Below, piece by piece: positions 32,179 through 40,831 of a DNA stretch of 46,804 bases. The position numbers were made by a program, and so were the translations under genes. The stretch is taken from assembly GCA_036881905.1 (NCBI GenBank), contig JBAJNN010000015.1:1-46804 (forward strand), read 5' to 3'. This DNA comes from JBAJNN01 sp036881905. GTDB lineage: Bacteria > Pseudomonadota > Alphaproteobacteria > Rhizobiales > Im1. The notes under the pieces were generated by a model, which saw nothing but the letters and a program-made list of their open reading frames with translations, had not been told where the DNA came from and did no database searches. Each line of letters opens with the position of its first letter. The first letter of the stretch is position 1.

Positions 32179-33221
32179 ACGCGCGACGGCTTGTGGATCG
32201 CAATGAGCGGGCAGGGGACATGGGCGATCTTTCCCTGCGCCCGGTCCTGCTCGATGATTTCATCGGCCAAAAGCGCACCAAGGCCAATCTTAGGATTTTC
32301 ATCGAGGCGGCGAAAAGACGCGGCGAAGCACTTGATCATGTGTTGCTGGCCGGTCCGCCGGGGCTTGGTAAAACCACGCTTGCGCACATCATTGCCCGCG
32401 AGCTTGGAGTCAATTTTCGCGCGACATCCGGGCCGGTCATCGCCAAAACCGGCGATCTGGCCGCATTACTCACCAATTTGGAACAGCGCGATGTGTTGTT
32501 CATCGACGAAATCCACCGTCTCAATCCGGCGGTGGAGGAAATCCTTTACCCGGCGATGGAGGATTTTCAGCTCGATTTGATGATCGGCGAGGGACCGGCG
32601 GCGCGTTCGGTGCGTATCGATCTGTCGAACTTTACCCTAGTGGGGGCAACAACCCGTACCGGACTTTTAACCACGCCGCTGCGCGACCGATTCGGTATTC
32701 CGCTAAGGCTTGAGCTTTACCAAGAAGGAGAACTGCTCGATATTGTCGCTCGTGGCGCGCATATGCTCGGTATTGCTATATCCGGGGAAGGTGCGGGCGA
32801 GATTGCCAGACGTTCGCGCGGCACGCCGCGCATTGCCGGTCGCCTGTTGCGGCGGGTGCGCGACTTCGCCGATATTGACGGCGCGCAAATAATCGATGAC
32901 AAAACCGCCGATAAGGCGCTCACCCATCTTGACGTCGATCAGCGCGGCTTGGACGCGCTCGACCGCCAGTATCTGAGCTGTATCGCGTCCAATTTCTCCG
33001 GCGGACCAGTGGGTGTGGAAACCATTGCCGCCGCGCTTAATGAAGTGCGCGACGCTATTGAGGATATTATCGAACCCTTCCTGATTCAACAGGGTCTGGT
33101 CAATCGTACGCCACGCGGGCGTGTGCTGACGCAAGCGGCATTCGCCCATATGGGGCTTGCCGTTCCGGCAAGGCTCGAGACGATGCAAAGCGCGCTGTTC
33201 CCAGCCGATGACGACGAATGA
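32175..33221 (+). CDS. ruvB: Holliday junction helicase subunit RuvB
   Basis: 348 residues, AAA+ motor of branch migration. Walker A GPPGLGKTT, Walker B VLFIDEIHRL, sensor 1 LVGATTRTG and the arginine-finger region LRDRFGI are present. The winged-helix C-terminus includes GPVGVETIAAAL and QGLVNRTPRGR. The start overlaps ruvA by four bases. Confidence 0.97.
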   Translation: MNARRLVDRNERAGDMGDLSLRPVLLDDFIGQKRTKANLRIFIEAAKRRGEALDHVLLAGPPGLGKTTLAHIIARELGVNFRATSGPVIAKTGDLAALLTNLEQRDVLFIDEIHRLNPAVEEILYPAMEDFQLDLMIGEGPAARSVRIDLSNFTLVGATTRTGLLTTPLRDRFGIPLRLELYQEGELLDIVARGAHMLGIAISGEGAGEIARRSRGTPRIAGRLLRRVRDFADIDGAQIIDDKTADKALTHLDVDQRGLDALDRQYLSCIASNFSGGPVGVETIAAALNEVRDAIEDIIEPFLIQQGLVNRTPRGRVLTQAAFAHMGLAVPARLETMQSALFPADDDE

Positions 33222-33680
33222 TAAACACGGGATCCAAGACCTGCCGAGTGGCCCGATCTGCTGGACCGCGTTGAAGACAAAGTACCCCATCTTGAAGTGC
33301 GGGTCTATTATGAGGATATGGATTTTTCAGGCTTTGTCTATCACGCCAACTTTCTCAAATTCCGCGAGCGCACCCGCTCCGACTGTCTTGCGTCTTTTGG
33401 GAATCTCTCGGCGTGAGTCGGGCGCATCCAGCGGTGATTCGGATTTTGTTGTGCATCATATCATGGTGGATTTTCTTAAACCCGCCCCGATCGACGATGT
33501 CCTTGAAGTGCATACCCGCATGGCTGGGTCGGATGGTGTGCGCATGAGTCTCGACCAGCGCATCCTTGCGCGGTGAAACATGTCTGTTTACCGCCAGAGT
33601 TACGGTTATTTTGGTCAATGCACGGGGTTGAACCGGTGCGTATTCCAGCGACTATATCCACCGCGCTGGCTGTGCTCGGT
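33218..33680 (+). pseudogene. ybgC: Broken ybgC (Tol-Pal-associated acyl-CoA thioesterase)
   Basis: Hot-dog thioesterase pieces appear in three frames in the right order. First LEVRVYYEDMDFSGFVYHANFLKFRERTRSDCL (33291-33390 or so) holds the catalytic Asp region. Then SGDSDFVVHHIMVDFLKPAPIDDVLEV ends at a TGA at 33574-33576. Then FTARVTVILVNARG, an in-frame TGA (33629-33631), and TGAYSSDYIHRAG. No start codon is in frame with the first piece. At least two frameshifts and one stop make it non-functional. It sits at its normal place between ruvB and tolQ. Confidence 0.8.
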
Positions 33681-33833
33681 CACGTTGCGTGAACTTTTTG
33701 TTCATCAAAGGCTGATGGGGTATATTGGGAGTCTGATGGCCGGTATCGGTTGCTTCCTGCCGCGGGTCATCGTTTCAGTGAAGGGGCTTTATGAAATGTA
33801 TTTTCGCTTGAACCGTCGGCCAACAGGTATGCC

Positions 33834-34496
33834 ATGTTGATTAATTTGTTTGTGCAAGCTCATATCGTTGTGAAGTTGGTCATGATCGGGTTGCTTGCGG
33901 CCTCGGTGTGGAGTTGGGCGATTATTTTTCAAAAACTCGCATTGCTTGCCCGCGTCAGGCGCGAGACCGGCCGGTTTGAGAGGCTATTTTGGTCCGGTCA
34001 GTCGCTCGAAGACCTCTATCTGAGCGTCAAGGCCCGCGATGACCGCCCAGCCGCGGCCGTGTTCATGGCTGCGATGCGTGAATGGAAACGTGGCCAAGAT
34101 ACCGCGCGGAATCAGGGTATTGGCGGTGTCCGGAAGCGCATTGACAAGGTGATGGACATCCAGCTGCAAAAACAAATGTCCAATCTTGAAAGCCACCTCT
34201 TGTTCCTGGCGACGGTGGGCTCCACCGCGCCATTCATTGGCCTGTTCGGTACCGTTTGGGGCATCATGACGAGTTTCCAGTCCATTGCGATGAGCAAAAA
34301 TACCAACCTTACCGTCGTTGCTCCGGGCGTGGCCGAAGCCCTGGCCGCCACCGCGCTCGGGCTTGTGGCGGCTATTCCTGCGGTGATCTTCTATAATAAA
34401 TTTTCCGCCGATCTCGCCCGAATTGGCGCGAGACTGGAAAATTTCACCGATGAATTCTCCGCGATTATCTCGCGTCAACTGGAAGAGAAGACTTAA
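33834..34496 (+). CDS. tolQ: Tol-Pal system protein TolQ
   Basis: 220 residues, inner-membrane proton-channel subunit of the Tol motor. Three membrane segments: about 8-28 (HIVVKLVMIGLLAASVWSW), 122-145 (FLATVGSTAPFIGLFGTVWG) and 157-180 (GVAEALAATALGLVAAIPAV). TAPFIGLFGTVWGIM and EALAATALGLVAAIPA are the family signatures. The N-terminus is about 15 residues shorter than in many relatives. Confidence 0.95.
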   Translation: MLINLFVQAHIVVKLVMIGLLAASVWSWAIIFQKLALLARVRRETGRFERLFWSGQSLEDLYLSVKARDDRPAAAVFMAAMREWKRGQDTARNQGIGGVRKRIDKVMDIQLQKQMSNLESHLLFLATVGSTAPFIGLFGTVWGIMTSFQSIAMSKNTNLTVVAPGVAEALAATALGLVAAIPAVIFYNKFSADLARIGARLENFTDEFSAIISRQLEEKT

Positions 34497-34524
34497 ACCG
34501 GCAACGCAATTTGAGGACCCGGAT

Positions 34525-34992
34525 ATGGCAGCCGGAATGGGCCATCTTAAAGGCCGTCATGGCAGACATCGTGCAAGACCGCGTTACGCGCCGATGGCGG
34601 AAATCAACGTGACGCCGTTTGTCGATGTGATGCTGGTGTTGCTGATCATCTTCATGGTTGCCGCACCCTTGCTGACATCCGGCGTGGCGGTCGATTTGCC
34701 GCAAACCGACGCCGGCGTGCTTTCCGGCGACAAGGAACCGCTCACCATCTCCGTCGATTCGGCAGGCAAGGTCTTTTTACAAGACCGGCCGATCGACCTT
34801 GCGACTCTGGTGCCGAAATTGCTGGCCATAACCGACAACGGCTATGATGAGCGTATCTATGTGCGTGGCGACAGGGCGGTGGATTATGGCCGGGTCATGG
34901 AGGTTATGGGCACGATGAATGCAGCCGGTTTCAGGAAAGTCGCATTGGTCAGCGTGCCTGCCGATTCGAAACATTCGGCGGAAAAACGATAA
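34525..34992 (+). CDS. tolR: Tol-Pal system protein TolR
   Basis: 155 residues from the ATG at 34525 (GAGG upstream). MAEINVTPFVDVMLVLLIIFMV holds the single membrane helix with the channel Asp; the periplasmic domain follows, including YVRGDRAVDYGRVMEVM. It couples proton flow in TolQ to TolA. The stop lies 1 nt before the tolA ATG. Confidence 0.95.
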   Translation: MAAGMGHLKGRHGRHRARPRYAPMAEINVTPFVDVMLVLLIIFMVAAPLLTSGVAVDLPQTDAGVLSGDKEPLTISVDSAGKVFLQDRPIDLATLVPKLLAITDNGYDERIYVRGDRAVDYGRVMEVMGTMNAAGFRKVALVSVPADSKHSAEKR

Positions 34993-34993
34993 T

Positions 34994-35932
34994 ATGATAC
35001 GGATGCGCTTCAGCCTGTTTCTATCACTGGTCCTTCACGCCGCGATTCTGATCACCATGGTGATCGCCGTGCCGCCATCGCATTTCCAAATATCTGAGAA
35101 TTCTGCTCCCATCCCGGTAGAGTTTGTCAAATCGGGTAAGGCGACGCAAATAACGGATCTGCAAAAACAGTTGGAAAAATTACCGAGGCCGGAGCAAAAG
35201 CCCGAATCTCCCGAGCCGAAAGCGGTGCAAAAATCCAAAGCGACCGCGAGGATTCGCAAAATGCTGTCCAGGGCGACTCAGGCCAAAAAATCTTTTTTAA
35301 AGAAGGATATAGATCAAAAATCTGACTTTTCGGTTAACCTAAAATCCAGTAAAAGACCGGCAAAGTCGGCCGAACCCAAACCCTTGCCGCACGCGGTTTC
35401 GAGTAAGGCCGTCAGGCCGGTTCCCAAACCGTTGGCTAGGCCGAAGCGGCCGATCCAATCCGCTAAAAAAGCGCCAAAAAAGGCGCCGGCAACATTCAAC
35501 CCTGATGAGATTGCCGCCCTGCTCAACAAGCTGCCCGACCAGCCCAAAACGCTTTCCGAGACCGGCGAGAGCAAGACCGAAGCCGCGCGAGAGCCGAATC
35601 ATGAGACTGTCAATGACGACAAATCCGTTATCACCGTGAATGAGTTGGAAGGGTTGAAACGACAGATCGGCCGGTGCTGGGCCCCACCGTCCGGGTTGAC
35701 CGTTACGCCGGACCTTGTCGTGCGCTTGCGCGTTCGGATGGAACCCGACGGGTCCGTTTCCCGCCTGCCGGACGTTCTGAATACCGATCCGGCACCGCAA
35801 TTTCCCGCTGCCGCAAGCGCCGCGGTGGCCGCGGTCATGGCGTGTCAGCCCTATGACATGCCGCGGGAAAAATATGCCTTCTGGCACGAAATGATCTTGA
35901 ATTTCGACCCCAGCCATATGTACGGAAACTAG
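34994..35932 (+). CDS. tolA: Tol-Pal system protein TolA
   Basis: 312 residues. An N-terminal membrane anchor (LFLSLVLHAAILITMVIAV with the SLVLH motif) precedes a long Lys/Pro/Ala-rich middle region (about 55-200) that spans the periplasm. The C-terminal TonB-like domain contains LKRQIGRCWAPPSG and ends HEMILNFDPSHMYGN. Its TAG stop is formed at the junction with a MITE: TA of the target plus the first G of the element. Confidence 0.93.
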   Translation: MIRMRFSLFLSLVLHAAILITMVIAVPPSHFQISENSAPIPVEFVKSGKATQITDLQKQLEKLPRPEQKPESPEPKAVQKSKATARIRKMLSRATQAKKSFLKKDIDQKSDFSVNLKSSKRPAKSAEPKPLPHAVSSKAVRPVPKPLARPKRPIQSAKKAPKKAPATFNPDEIAALLNKLPDQPKTLSETGESKTEAAREPNHETVNDDKSVITVNELEGLKRQIGRCWAPPSGLTVTPDLVVRLRVRMEPDGSVSRLPDVLNTDPAPQFPAAASAAVAAVMACQPYDMPREKYAFWHEMILNFDPSHMYGN

Positions 35933-36202
35933 GACGTAGACTCATTCATACGGTCAACATGGCGCCTCACACGGCAAGGAGATGCCAGGAGAAGCGCGAT
36001 GGTCGATGTTTTTTCATCGTTCGAGCGGTTCGACGCGCGCCAAATTGCAGCCGTTTCGGCGTCTTTAAGGATGTGGGCCACAGGCTCCAAGCTACTTTGT
36101 TGCGAAGGACTTGAAAATGCCGAACATTTCCCGCACCTTCGCGCCTCGTATCCAAAGCCGGTGGCCGCACGCCATTTCGACCGTATGAATGAGCCTACGC
36201 CC
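35932..36202. mobile_element. MITE-like element between tolA and tolB
   Basis: A 271-bp segment with 24-nt inverted repeats beginning GGACGTAGACTCATTC (35932) and ending GAATGAGCCTACGCCC (36202), two mismatches. It is flanked by TA (35930-35931, 36203-36204). No transposase; a 68-codon internal frame has no known product. The ends differ from those of the ruvC-ruvA element, but size, GG start and TA duplication agree, so both may be moved by related transposases. It separates tolA from tolB by 300 nt. Confidence 0.82.
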
Positions 36203-36234
36203 TAAGTGTTATCAATGAACGGGTCTTTGCCCCC

Positions 36235-37587
36235 ATGTCCAGTCGTTTGCGAAACTCATCGCGGGTCACTTCATGGCGATCATGCATCGTGATCACGTTA
36301 TCGCTGATTGTTGTTGTTGGTCTTGCCGCTCCGGCGGGTGCGGTGATCACGCTCGATATTACCAGAGGCCAGGTTGCGGCAATACCGATCGCAGTGACCC
36401 GATTCACTGCCGCCAGCGACGCGGCCCAGCAATATGGCGTGGATATTGCTTCGGTCGTATCGGCGGATCTTGAACGTTCCGGAGTCTTTAAGGCCGTGTC
36501 GCCCGAGGCGTTCATCGAGACTATAACGGATTTCGATCGCCGCCCGAATTTCGGTGACTGGCGAATCATCAAAGCCCGGGCCTTGGTGACCGGACATGTT
36601 TCAGCCTTGCCCAATGCCAGATTAAGAGCTGAATTCAGACTTTGGGACCCATTTGCCGAACAGCAGATGGCGGGGGTTCAGTTCGTCACCACAACCCGTA
36701 ACTGGCGGCGAATCGGACATATGATCGCCGATGCCGTTTATGAACGCTTAACCGGCGCGAAAGGGTATTTCGGCAGCCGGATTGCCTTTGTTGACGAGAC
36801 TGGCCCTAAGAACCGACGCGTCAAGAGGCTTGCCCTCATGGATCAGGATGGGGAGAATCTGCATTATCTTAGCGATGGCAAGAGCCTGGTGCTGACCCCG
36901 CGCTTTAGTCCCGACGGTAGCAAAATAGCCTATGTATCCTATGAGACCGGGCGTCCGCGCGTCTATATGTACGATATTGCAACGCGCCGGCGCACACTGA
37001 TCGGCGAGTTTGCGACCATGACCTTCTCGCCGCGGTTTTCCCCCGACGGCCGACGGGTCGTCATGAGTTTGGAAAAAGACGGTAACTCCGATATTTACAC
37101 GCTGGATATCGGTACTCGCTCCATTCGGAAACTGACGCAGACTCCGGCAATCGAGACAGCGCCGAGTTATTCTCCCGACGCCAAGCACATCGCTTTTGAA
37201 TCCGACCGTGAGGGGACTCAGCAAATCTATGTTATGGATGCTGATGGAACCAACCAGCACCGCATCAGTTTCGGTCCGGGGCGCTATTCGACACCGGTAT
37301 GGTCGCCGCAAGGCGACGTTATTGCCTTTACCAAACTGCTCAAAGGCCGATTTTTGATCGGTGTGATGAAGACCGACGGGTCCGGCGAGAGGATATTGAC
37401 CGAAGGATTCCACAATGAGGGGCCAAGCTGGTCGCCGAATGGCCGGGTTGTCGCGTTTTTTCGTGATACGCTCGGTGAAAAAGGCGGACCTGAATTGTGG
37501 AGCGTCAATCTGACCGGCTATAATGAGCGTAAGATTCTGACACCGCATTTTGCCTCCGATCCGTCATGGTCCGCCTTGCTGAAATAA
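36235..37587 (+). CDS. tolB: Tol-Pal system beta-propeller protein TolB
   Basis: 450 residues. The signal peptide (IVITLSLIVVVGLAAPAGA, cleavage about residue 35) is followed by an N-terminal domain and a six-bladed propeller made of repeated RFSPDGxxIAY-type blades (LTPRFSPDGSKIAYVS, FSPRFSPDGRRVVMSL, PSYSPDAKHIAFES, PVWSPQGDVIAFT, PSWSPNGRVVAFF). It is periplasmic and binds Pal. No clear ribosome site precedes the ATG, and a MITE ends 33 nt upstream, so translation signals may be altered. Confidence 0.94.
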   Translation: MSSRLRNSSRVTSWRSCIVITLSLIVVVGLAAPAGAVITLDITRGQVAAIPIAVTRFTAASDAAQQYGVDIASVVSADLERSGVFKAVSPEAFIETITDFDRRPNFGDWRIIKARALVTGHVSALPNARLRAEFRLWDPFAEQQMAGVQFVTTTRNWRRIGHMIADAVYERLTGAKGYFGSRIAFVDETGPKNRRVKRLALMDQDGENLHYLSDGKSLVLTPRFSPDGSKIAYVSYETGRPRVYMYDIATRRRTLIGEFATMTFSPRFSPDGRRVVMSLEKDGNSDIYTLDIGTRSIRKLTQTPAIETAPSYSPDAKHIAFESDREGTQQIYVMDADGTNQHRISFGPGRYSTPVWSPQGDVIAFTKLLKGRFLIGVMKTDGSGERILTEGFHNEGPSWSPNGRVVAFFRDTLGEKGGPELWSVNLTGYNERKILTPHFASDPSWSALLK

Positions 37588-37699
37588 TCGACGAGGCGTA
37601 TGGTGGACTGTGGCGTCGATGATGGCCTTATGAGGAGGGGGAATCAATCGGTCGATAATTTTCGGAGCCTAGTGGCTCGTGCTTGAAGGAGTGAAAACG

Positions 37700-38197
37700 G
37701 TGAAACATTATTTTTCGATGTTTAGGGCAGGGGTGGTTATCCTCGGCCTGCTTGGGGTTGCGGCCTGTTCGTCGTCTAATCGGGATATGGGGCCGGCGGC
37801 ATCGAACCATCATGCGATCCCGGGAACGGAGAGCGATTTCGTCATCAATGTCGGCGACCGGGTTTTCTTCGCGACCGATGTTGCCGCCCTGTCCGATGAA
37901 GCCAAGGAGGTTTTGCGCCATCAGGCCGAGTGGTTGAAACGTTATCCGCAGATCGTGGTACAGATCGAGGGGCATGCCGATGAGCGCGGCACACGCGAAT
38001 ACAACCTCGCCCTTTCGGCAAAGCGGGCAACGACTGTGCGCGACTTTCTGATTGCTCAGGGTGTGGCACCGACACGGCTCAGCACCATTGCTTATGGTAA
38101 GGAGCGCCCGGTCGCCCTGTGCGATGCCGAGAGATGCTGGGCGCAGAATCGCCGTGCGGTCACGATGATTGTGTCCTCATATAAAGCCTATGAATAA
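37700..38197 (+). CDS. pal: Peptidoglycan-associated lipoprotein Pal
   Basis: 165 residues from a GTG at 37700 with AAGGAG eight bases upstream. The lipobox is in LLGVAAC. The OmpA-like peptidoglycan-binding domain carries VVQIEGHADERGTREYNLALSAKRA and the C-terminal CWAQNRRAV. It anchors the outer membrane to the wall within Tol-Pal. The end overlaps the cpoB ATG by 8 nt. Confidence 0.95.
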   Translation: MKHYFSMFRAGVVILGLLGVAACSSSNRDMGPAASNHHAIPGTESDFVINVGDRVFFATDVAALSDEAKEVLRHQAEWLKRYPQIVVQIEGHADERGTREYNLALSAKRATTVRDFLIAQGVAPTRLSTIAYGKERPVALCDAERCWAQNRRAVTMIVSSYKAYE

Positions 38198-39296
38198 GCC
38201 GGCAAGCATCGATCATTCTCCCCCCGCCGGTGCTTTTGTGCGCCGATGGAGGCGTGTGCCGAGAGTTTTGGCTCGGGCAAGACTGTTGGTTGGTTGCGGC
38301 GTGGTGTGTGGTGGACTTGTCGGCCTGATGACCGGCACAGGGCATGGCGCCACGCCAAGCGGCGTTGATGGAGCAAATGGGCAAAGCGGTCTCGCAACCG
38401 ACAGGGTGCGGCCAACCGGCAGGCCATCCGACGGGGCCGATGATCGGTTCGCTCATATCGAGAAACGGATCAAGGCTCTTGAATACGCCATGCGCGAGAT
38501 CAAGAGCGAACTTGGCCGCCTCAAGCGCCGCTACGCCGACGGCAAGGCGAGTGTGCGGGACAATGGTGATAGGCCGACCGACCCTTCGGCGCGGTCGCAC
38601 TATACCGGCCTTGGAGTTGATGCCACCACCCGTGCGACTTCGGCCGGCGGGCAGGATGGGCCGATCCAGCTCTATAAGCCTTCCAAGCCGTATCCCCTTC
38701 CGGCGGTTCCCGCCGACCCTGCCGGGAATGGCGAACTCTCCACCGGTTTTTCGCAAGCCGGGGAAAATGACAATGACGGTGCCTCGTCCCAGCATAGTAC
38801 CAATCATTTTGACGAACCCGCATCCACCGGCGTTGCTGGTCATGATATGGCGGATTGGGATGCGGTTCCCGAATCGGTTGAGGTCTCGAAACTCAATGAT
38901 GCTCCTTTAAAGGCGGCGGCGGCGGGTGCCCTCTATGAGCGCTCTTATGAGAATCTTCTCAAGCGGAATTACGATATGGCGGAAAGGGGGTTTAGGGCGT
39001 TTCTCGACCGGTACGGCTCCAGTCCTCTAGCCGGTAATGCCCAATATTTGTTGGGTGAAAGTCTTTATGGTCGCGCCGACTACAAACGCGCGGCACAAGC
39101 CTTTCTGAAAGGCTATAGTGATTATGGCGCTCACCCGAAAGCAAAGGACAGCCTGTTCAAGCTCGCGCTCTCCTTGGAAAAGCTCGGCCAGACCGAAAAC
39201 GCCTGCGCGGCACTGGCCCAAATCGCCCGACTCTATCCGAGGGAAAAGAAACTCATTGGCAAGGCAAGGCAGGAAAGAATCCGCTCGGGCTGTTGA
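38190..39296 (+). CDS. cpoB: Cell division coordinator CpoB (YbgF)
   Basis: 368 residues from the ATG at 38190, inside the end of pal. A basic N-terminus and membrane or signal segment (ARLLVGCGVVCGGLVGLMTG) are followed by a short coiled coil (AHIEKRIKALEYAMREIKSE) used for trimerisation. A low-complexity linker and C-terminal TPR repeats (LYERSYENLLKRNYDMAERGFRAF, LLGESLYGRADYKRAAQAF) complete it. It links Tol-Pal with peptidoglycan synthesis at division. Confidence 0.9.
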   Translation: MNKPASIDHSPPAGAFVRRWRRVPRVLARARLLVGCGVVCGGLVGLMTGTGHGATPSGVDGANGQSGLATDRVRPTGRPSDGADDRFAHIEKRIKALEYAMREIKSELGRLKRRYADGKASVRDNGDRPTDPSARSHYTGLGVDATTRATSAGGQDGPIQLYKPSKPYPLPAVPADPAGNGELSTGFSQAGENDNDGASSQHSTNHFDEPASTGVAGHDMADWDAVPESVEVSKLNDAPLKAAAAGALYERSYENLLKRNYDMAERGFRAFLDRYGSSPLAGNAQYLLGESLYGRADYKRAAQAFLKGYSDYGAHPKAKDSLFKLALSLEKLGQTENACAALAQIARLYPREKKLIGKARQERIRSGC

Positions 39297-39354
39297 TGCC
39301 GGCTGTTCCGATGGTCCACCATCTCTGCCGGGCGATGACGATATCGAAAGTCTC

Positions 39355-40656
39355 ATGGCGCCTCTGGCCGAGCTTGACGCCGTCGCATTGGCGGTCTCGG
39401 GGGGATCGGACAGTATGGCGCTCATGGTGCTTAGCGCGCGTTGGCGCGACCGATTTGCGCGCGATCTGTGCCCGCATATCGTCGTGTTGTCGCTCGATCA
39501 CGGTTTGCGGCGGGAGTCCGGTGAAGACTGCGAGCGGGTCAAACTCTGGGCAGGCTTAAGGGGATTTGCCCACGCAACCTTGCGTTGGGAGGGACCCAAA
39601 CCGGAAAGCGGCATTCAAAACACCGCCCGTAATGCTCGTTACCGCCTTATGGCAGCCTGGTGCAAAGAGCACGACGTCGATCACCTCGTGACCGCCCATA
39701 CCCGTAACGATCAGGCCGAGACTGTCTTGATGCGTCTTGCCCGCGGCACCGGTATCGACGGTCTGGCGGGCATGGCGCCGGTGTCGCGATTGAACGGGCT
39801 GACGATCCTGCGCCCTTTGCTCGATGTGTCGCGCGATTGGCTTAGAAGCGTTCTGGTTGCCGTCGGTCAACCCTGGATAGAGGATCCGAGCAATGCGGAT
39901 CCGCGTTTCGAGCGCGCGCGGTTACGCAATATGTGGCCGCAACTTGAAGCCCTCGGCATAACGCGCAAGGCTCTCTTGCGCACGGCCATGCGGTCAAGAG
40001 CCGCAAGTGCCGCGCTTGAGACGATCGCTGTGAAGTTTCTCGCGGAAAATGTTCGGTTGTGGGATGGAGGGTTTTGCACGGTGGAGCCGTCCTGTCTGTC
40101 CGACATGCCTGAAGAGATTGTGTTGCGCATGATGCAGATCATTCTGGCGCAGGTGAGCGGAATGACGCATTTGCCGCGCCATGAAACCCTCAGGCGTGTG
40201 AGCGACTGGGCGATCGGTGAACACTCCAGCGCGCTTACGGTTTTCGGCTGCCTGATCGCAAGACGACGTCGTCGGATTTTCGTCGTCCGCGAGATCGGCA
40301 GAATGTCAGACCTGCCGGTGATGCTAAGCCCCGGCCACGACGTCATATGGGACCGACGCTTCCGGATCGGCCTTGCCGGTCGCGATATGGCGCCGGGACT
40401 CAAGGGTTGGAGCATCGCGCCACTTGGACGGGATGGTCGGGCGCAATTGAAGAGTAAGGAGACGGCGACAAGAATTCCCGCTTTTGTTGCCTACCCTCTT
40501 CCGGCTCTTTGGCGCGGCAAGCGGCTGATTGCGGTCCCTCATCTTGGATATAATGTCTCGCCGACGGTTGCGGTCAACACGGAATTTCTGCGCACGCACC
40601 CTATGCTGACAATGCCTCTGTGGCGTGTTGTAGACGGCCATCATAACGGATTTTGA
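39355..40656 (+). CDS. tilS: tRNA(Ile)-lysidine synthase
   Basis: 433 residues from the ATG at 39355, the only in-frame ATG before the conserved front; its ribosome site is poor. The PP-loop SGGSDSMAL and LSLDHGLRRESGED, TAHTRNDQAETVLMRLARGTGIDGLAGM and RPLLDVSRDWL are clear. It makes lysidine at C34 of tRNA-Ile(CAU). It lies between cpoB and ftsH as in many alphaproteobacteria. Confidence 0.93.
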   Translation: MAPLAELDAVALAVSGGSDSMALMVLSARWRDRFARDLCPHIVVLSLDHGLRRESGEDCERVKLWAGLRGFAHATLRWEGPKPESGIQNTARNARYRLMAAWCKEHDVDHLVTAHTRNDQAETVLMRLARGTGIDGLAGMAPVSRLNGLTILRPLLDVSRDWLRSVLVAVGQPWIEDPSNADPRFERARLRNMWPQLEALGITRKALLRTAMRSRAASAALETIAVKFLAENVRLWDGGFCTVEPSCLSDMPEEIVLRMMQIILAQVSGMTHLPRHETLRRVSDWAIGEHSSALTVFGCLIARRRRRIFVVREIGRMSDLPVMLSPGHDVIWDRRFRIGLAGRDMAPGLKGWSIAPLGRDGRAQLKSKETATRIPAFVAYPLPALWRGKRLIAVPHLGYNVSPTVAVNTEFLRTHPMLTMPLWRVVDGHHNGF

Positions 40657-40831
40657 TGGTTTGGTTATTGCCAGCGACGATGCCGGCCATCTTGGGGCGG
40701 GTCTTGGCAGGCGGTGAAGGACCGCCTATGTTACAAGGTGCAAGAAACTGTATGGACATTTGCGTATAGGCGGCGCGAGGGGGATAAACGCCGCCGATGC
40801 ACATGCTGCGTGGCAAGAAGGTATTATTGTG

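Noticed and set aside
35999..36205. 68-codon frame inside the tolA-tolB element
   Set aside because: A GGAGAAGCGCG site precedes it, but the frame ends within the terminal repeat and has no recognisable domain; MITE filler is more likely.
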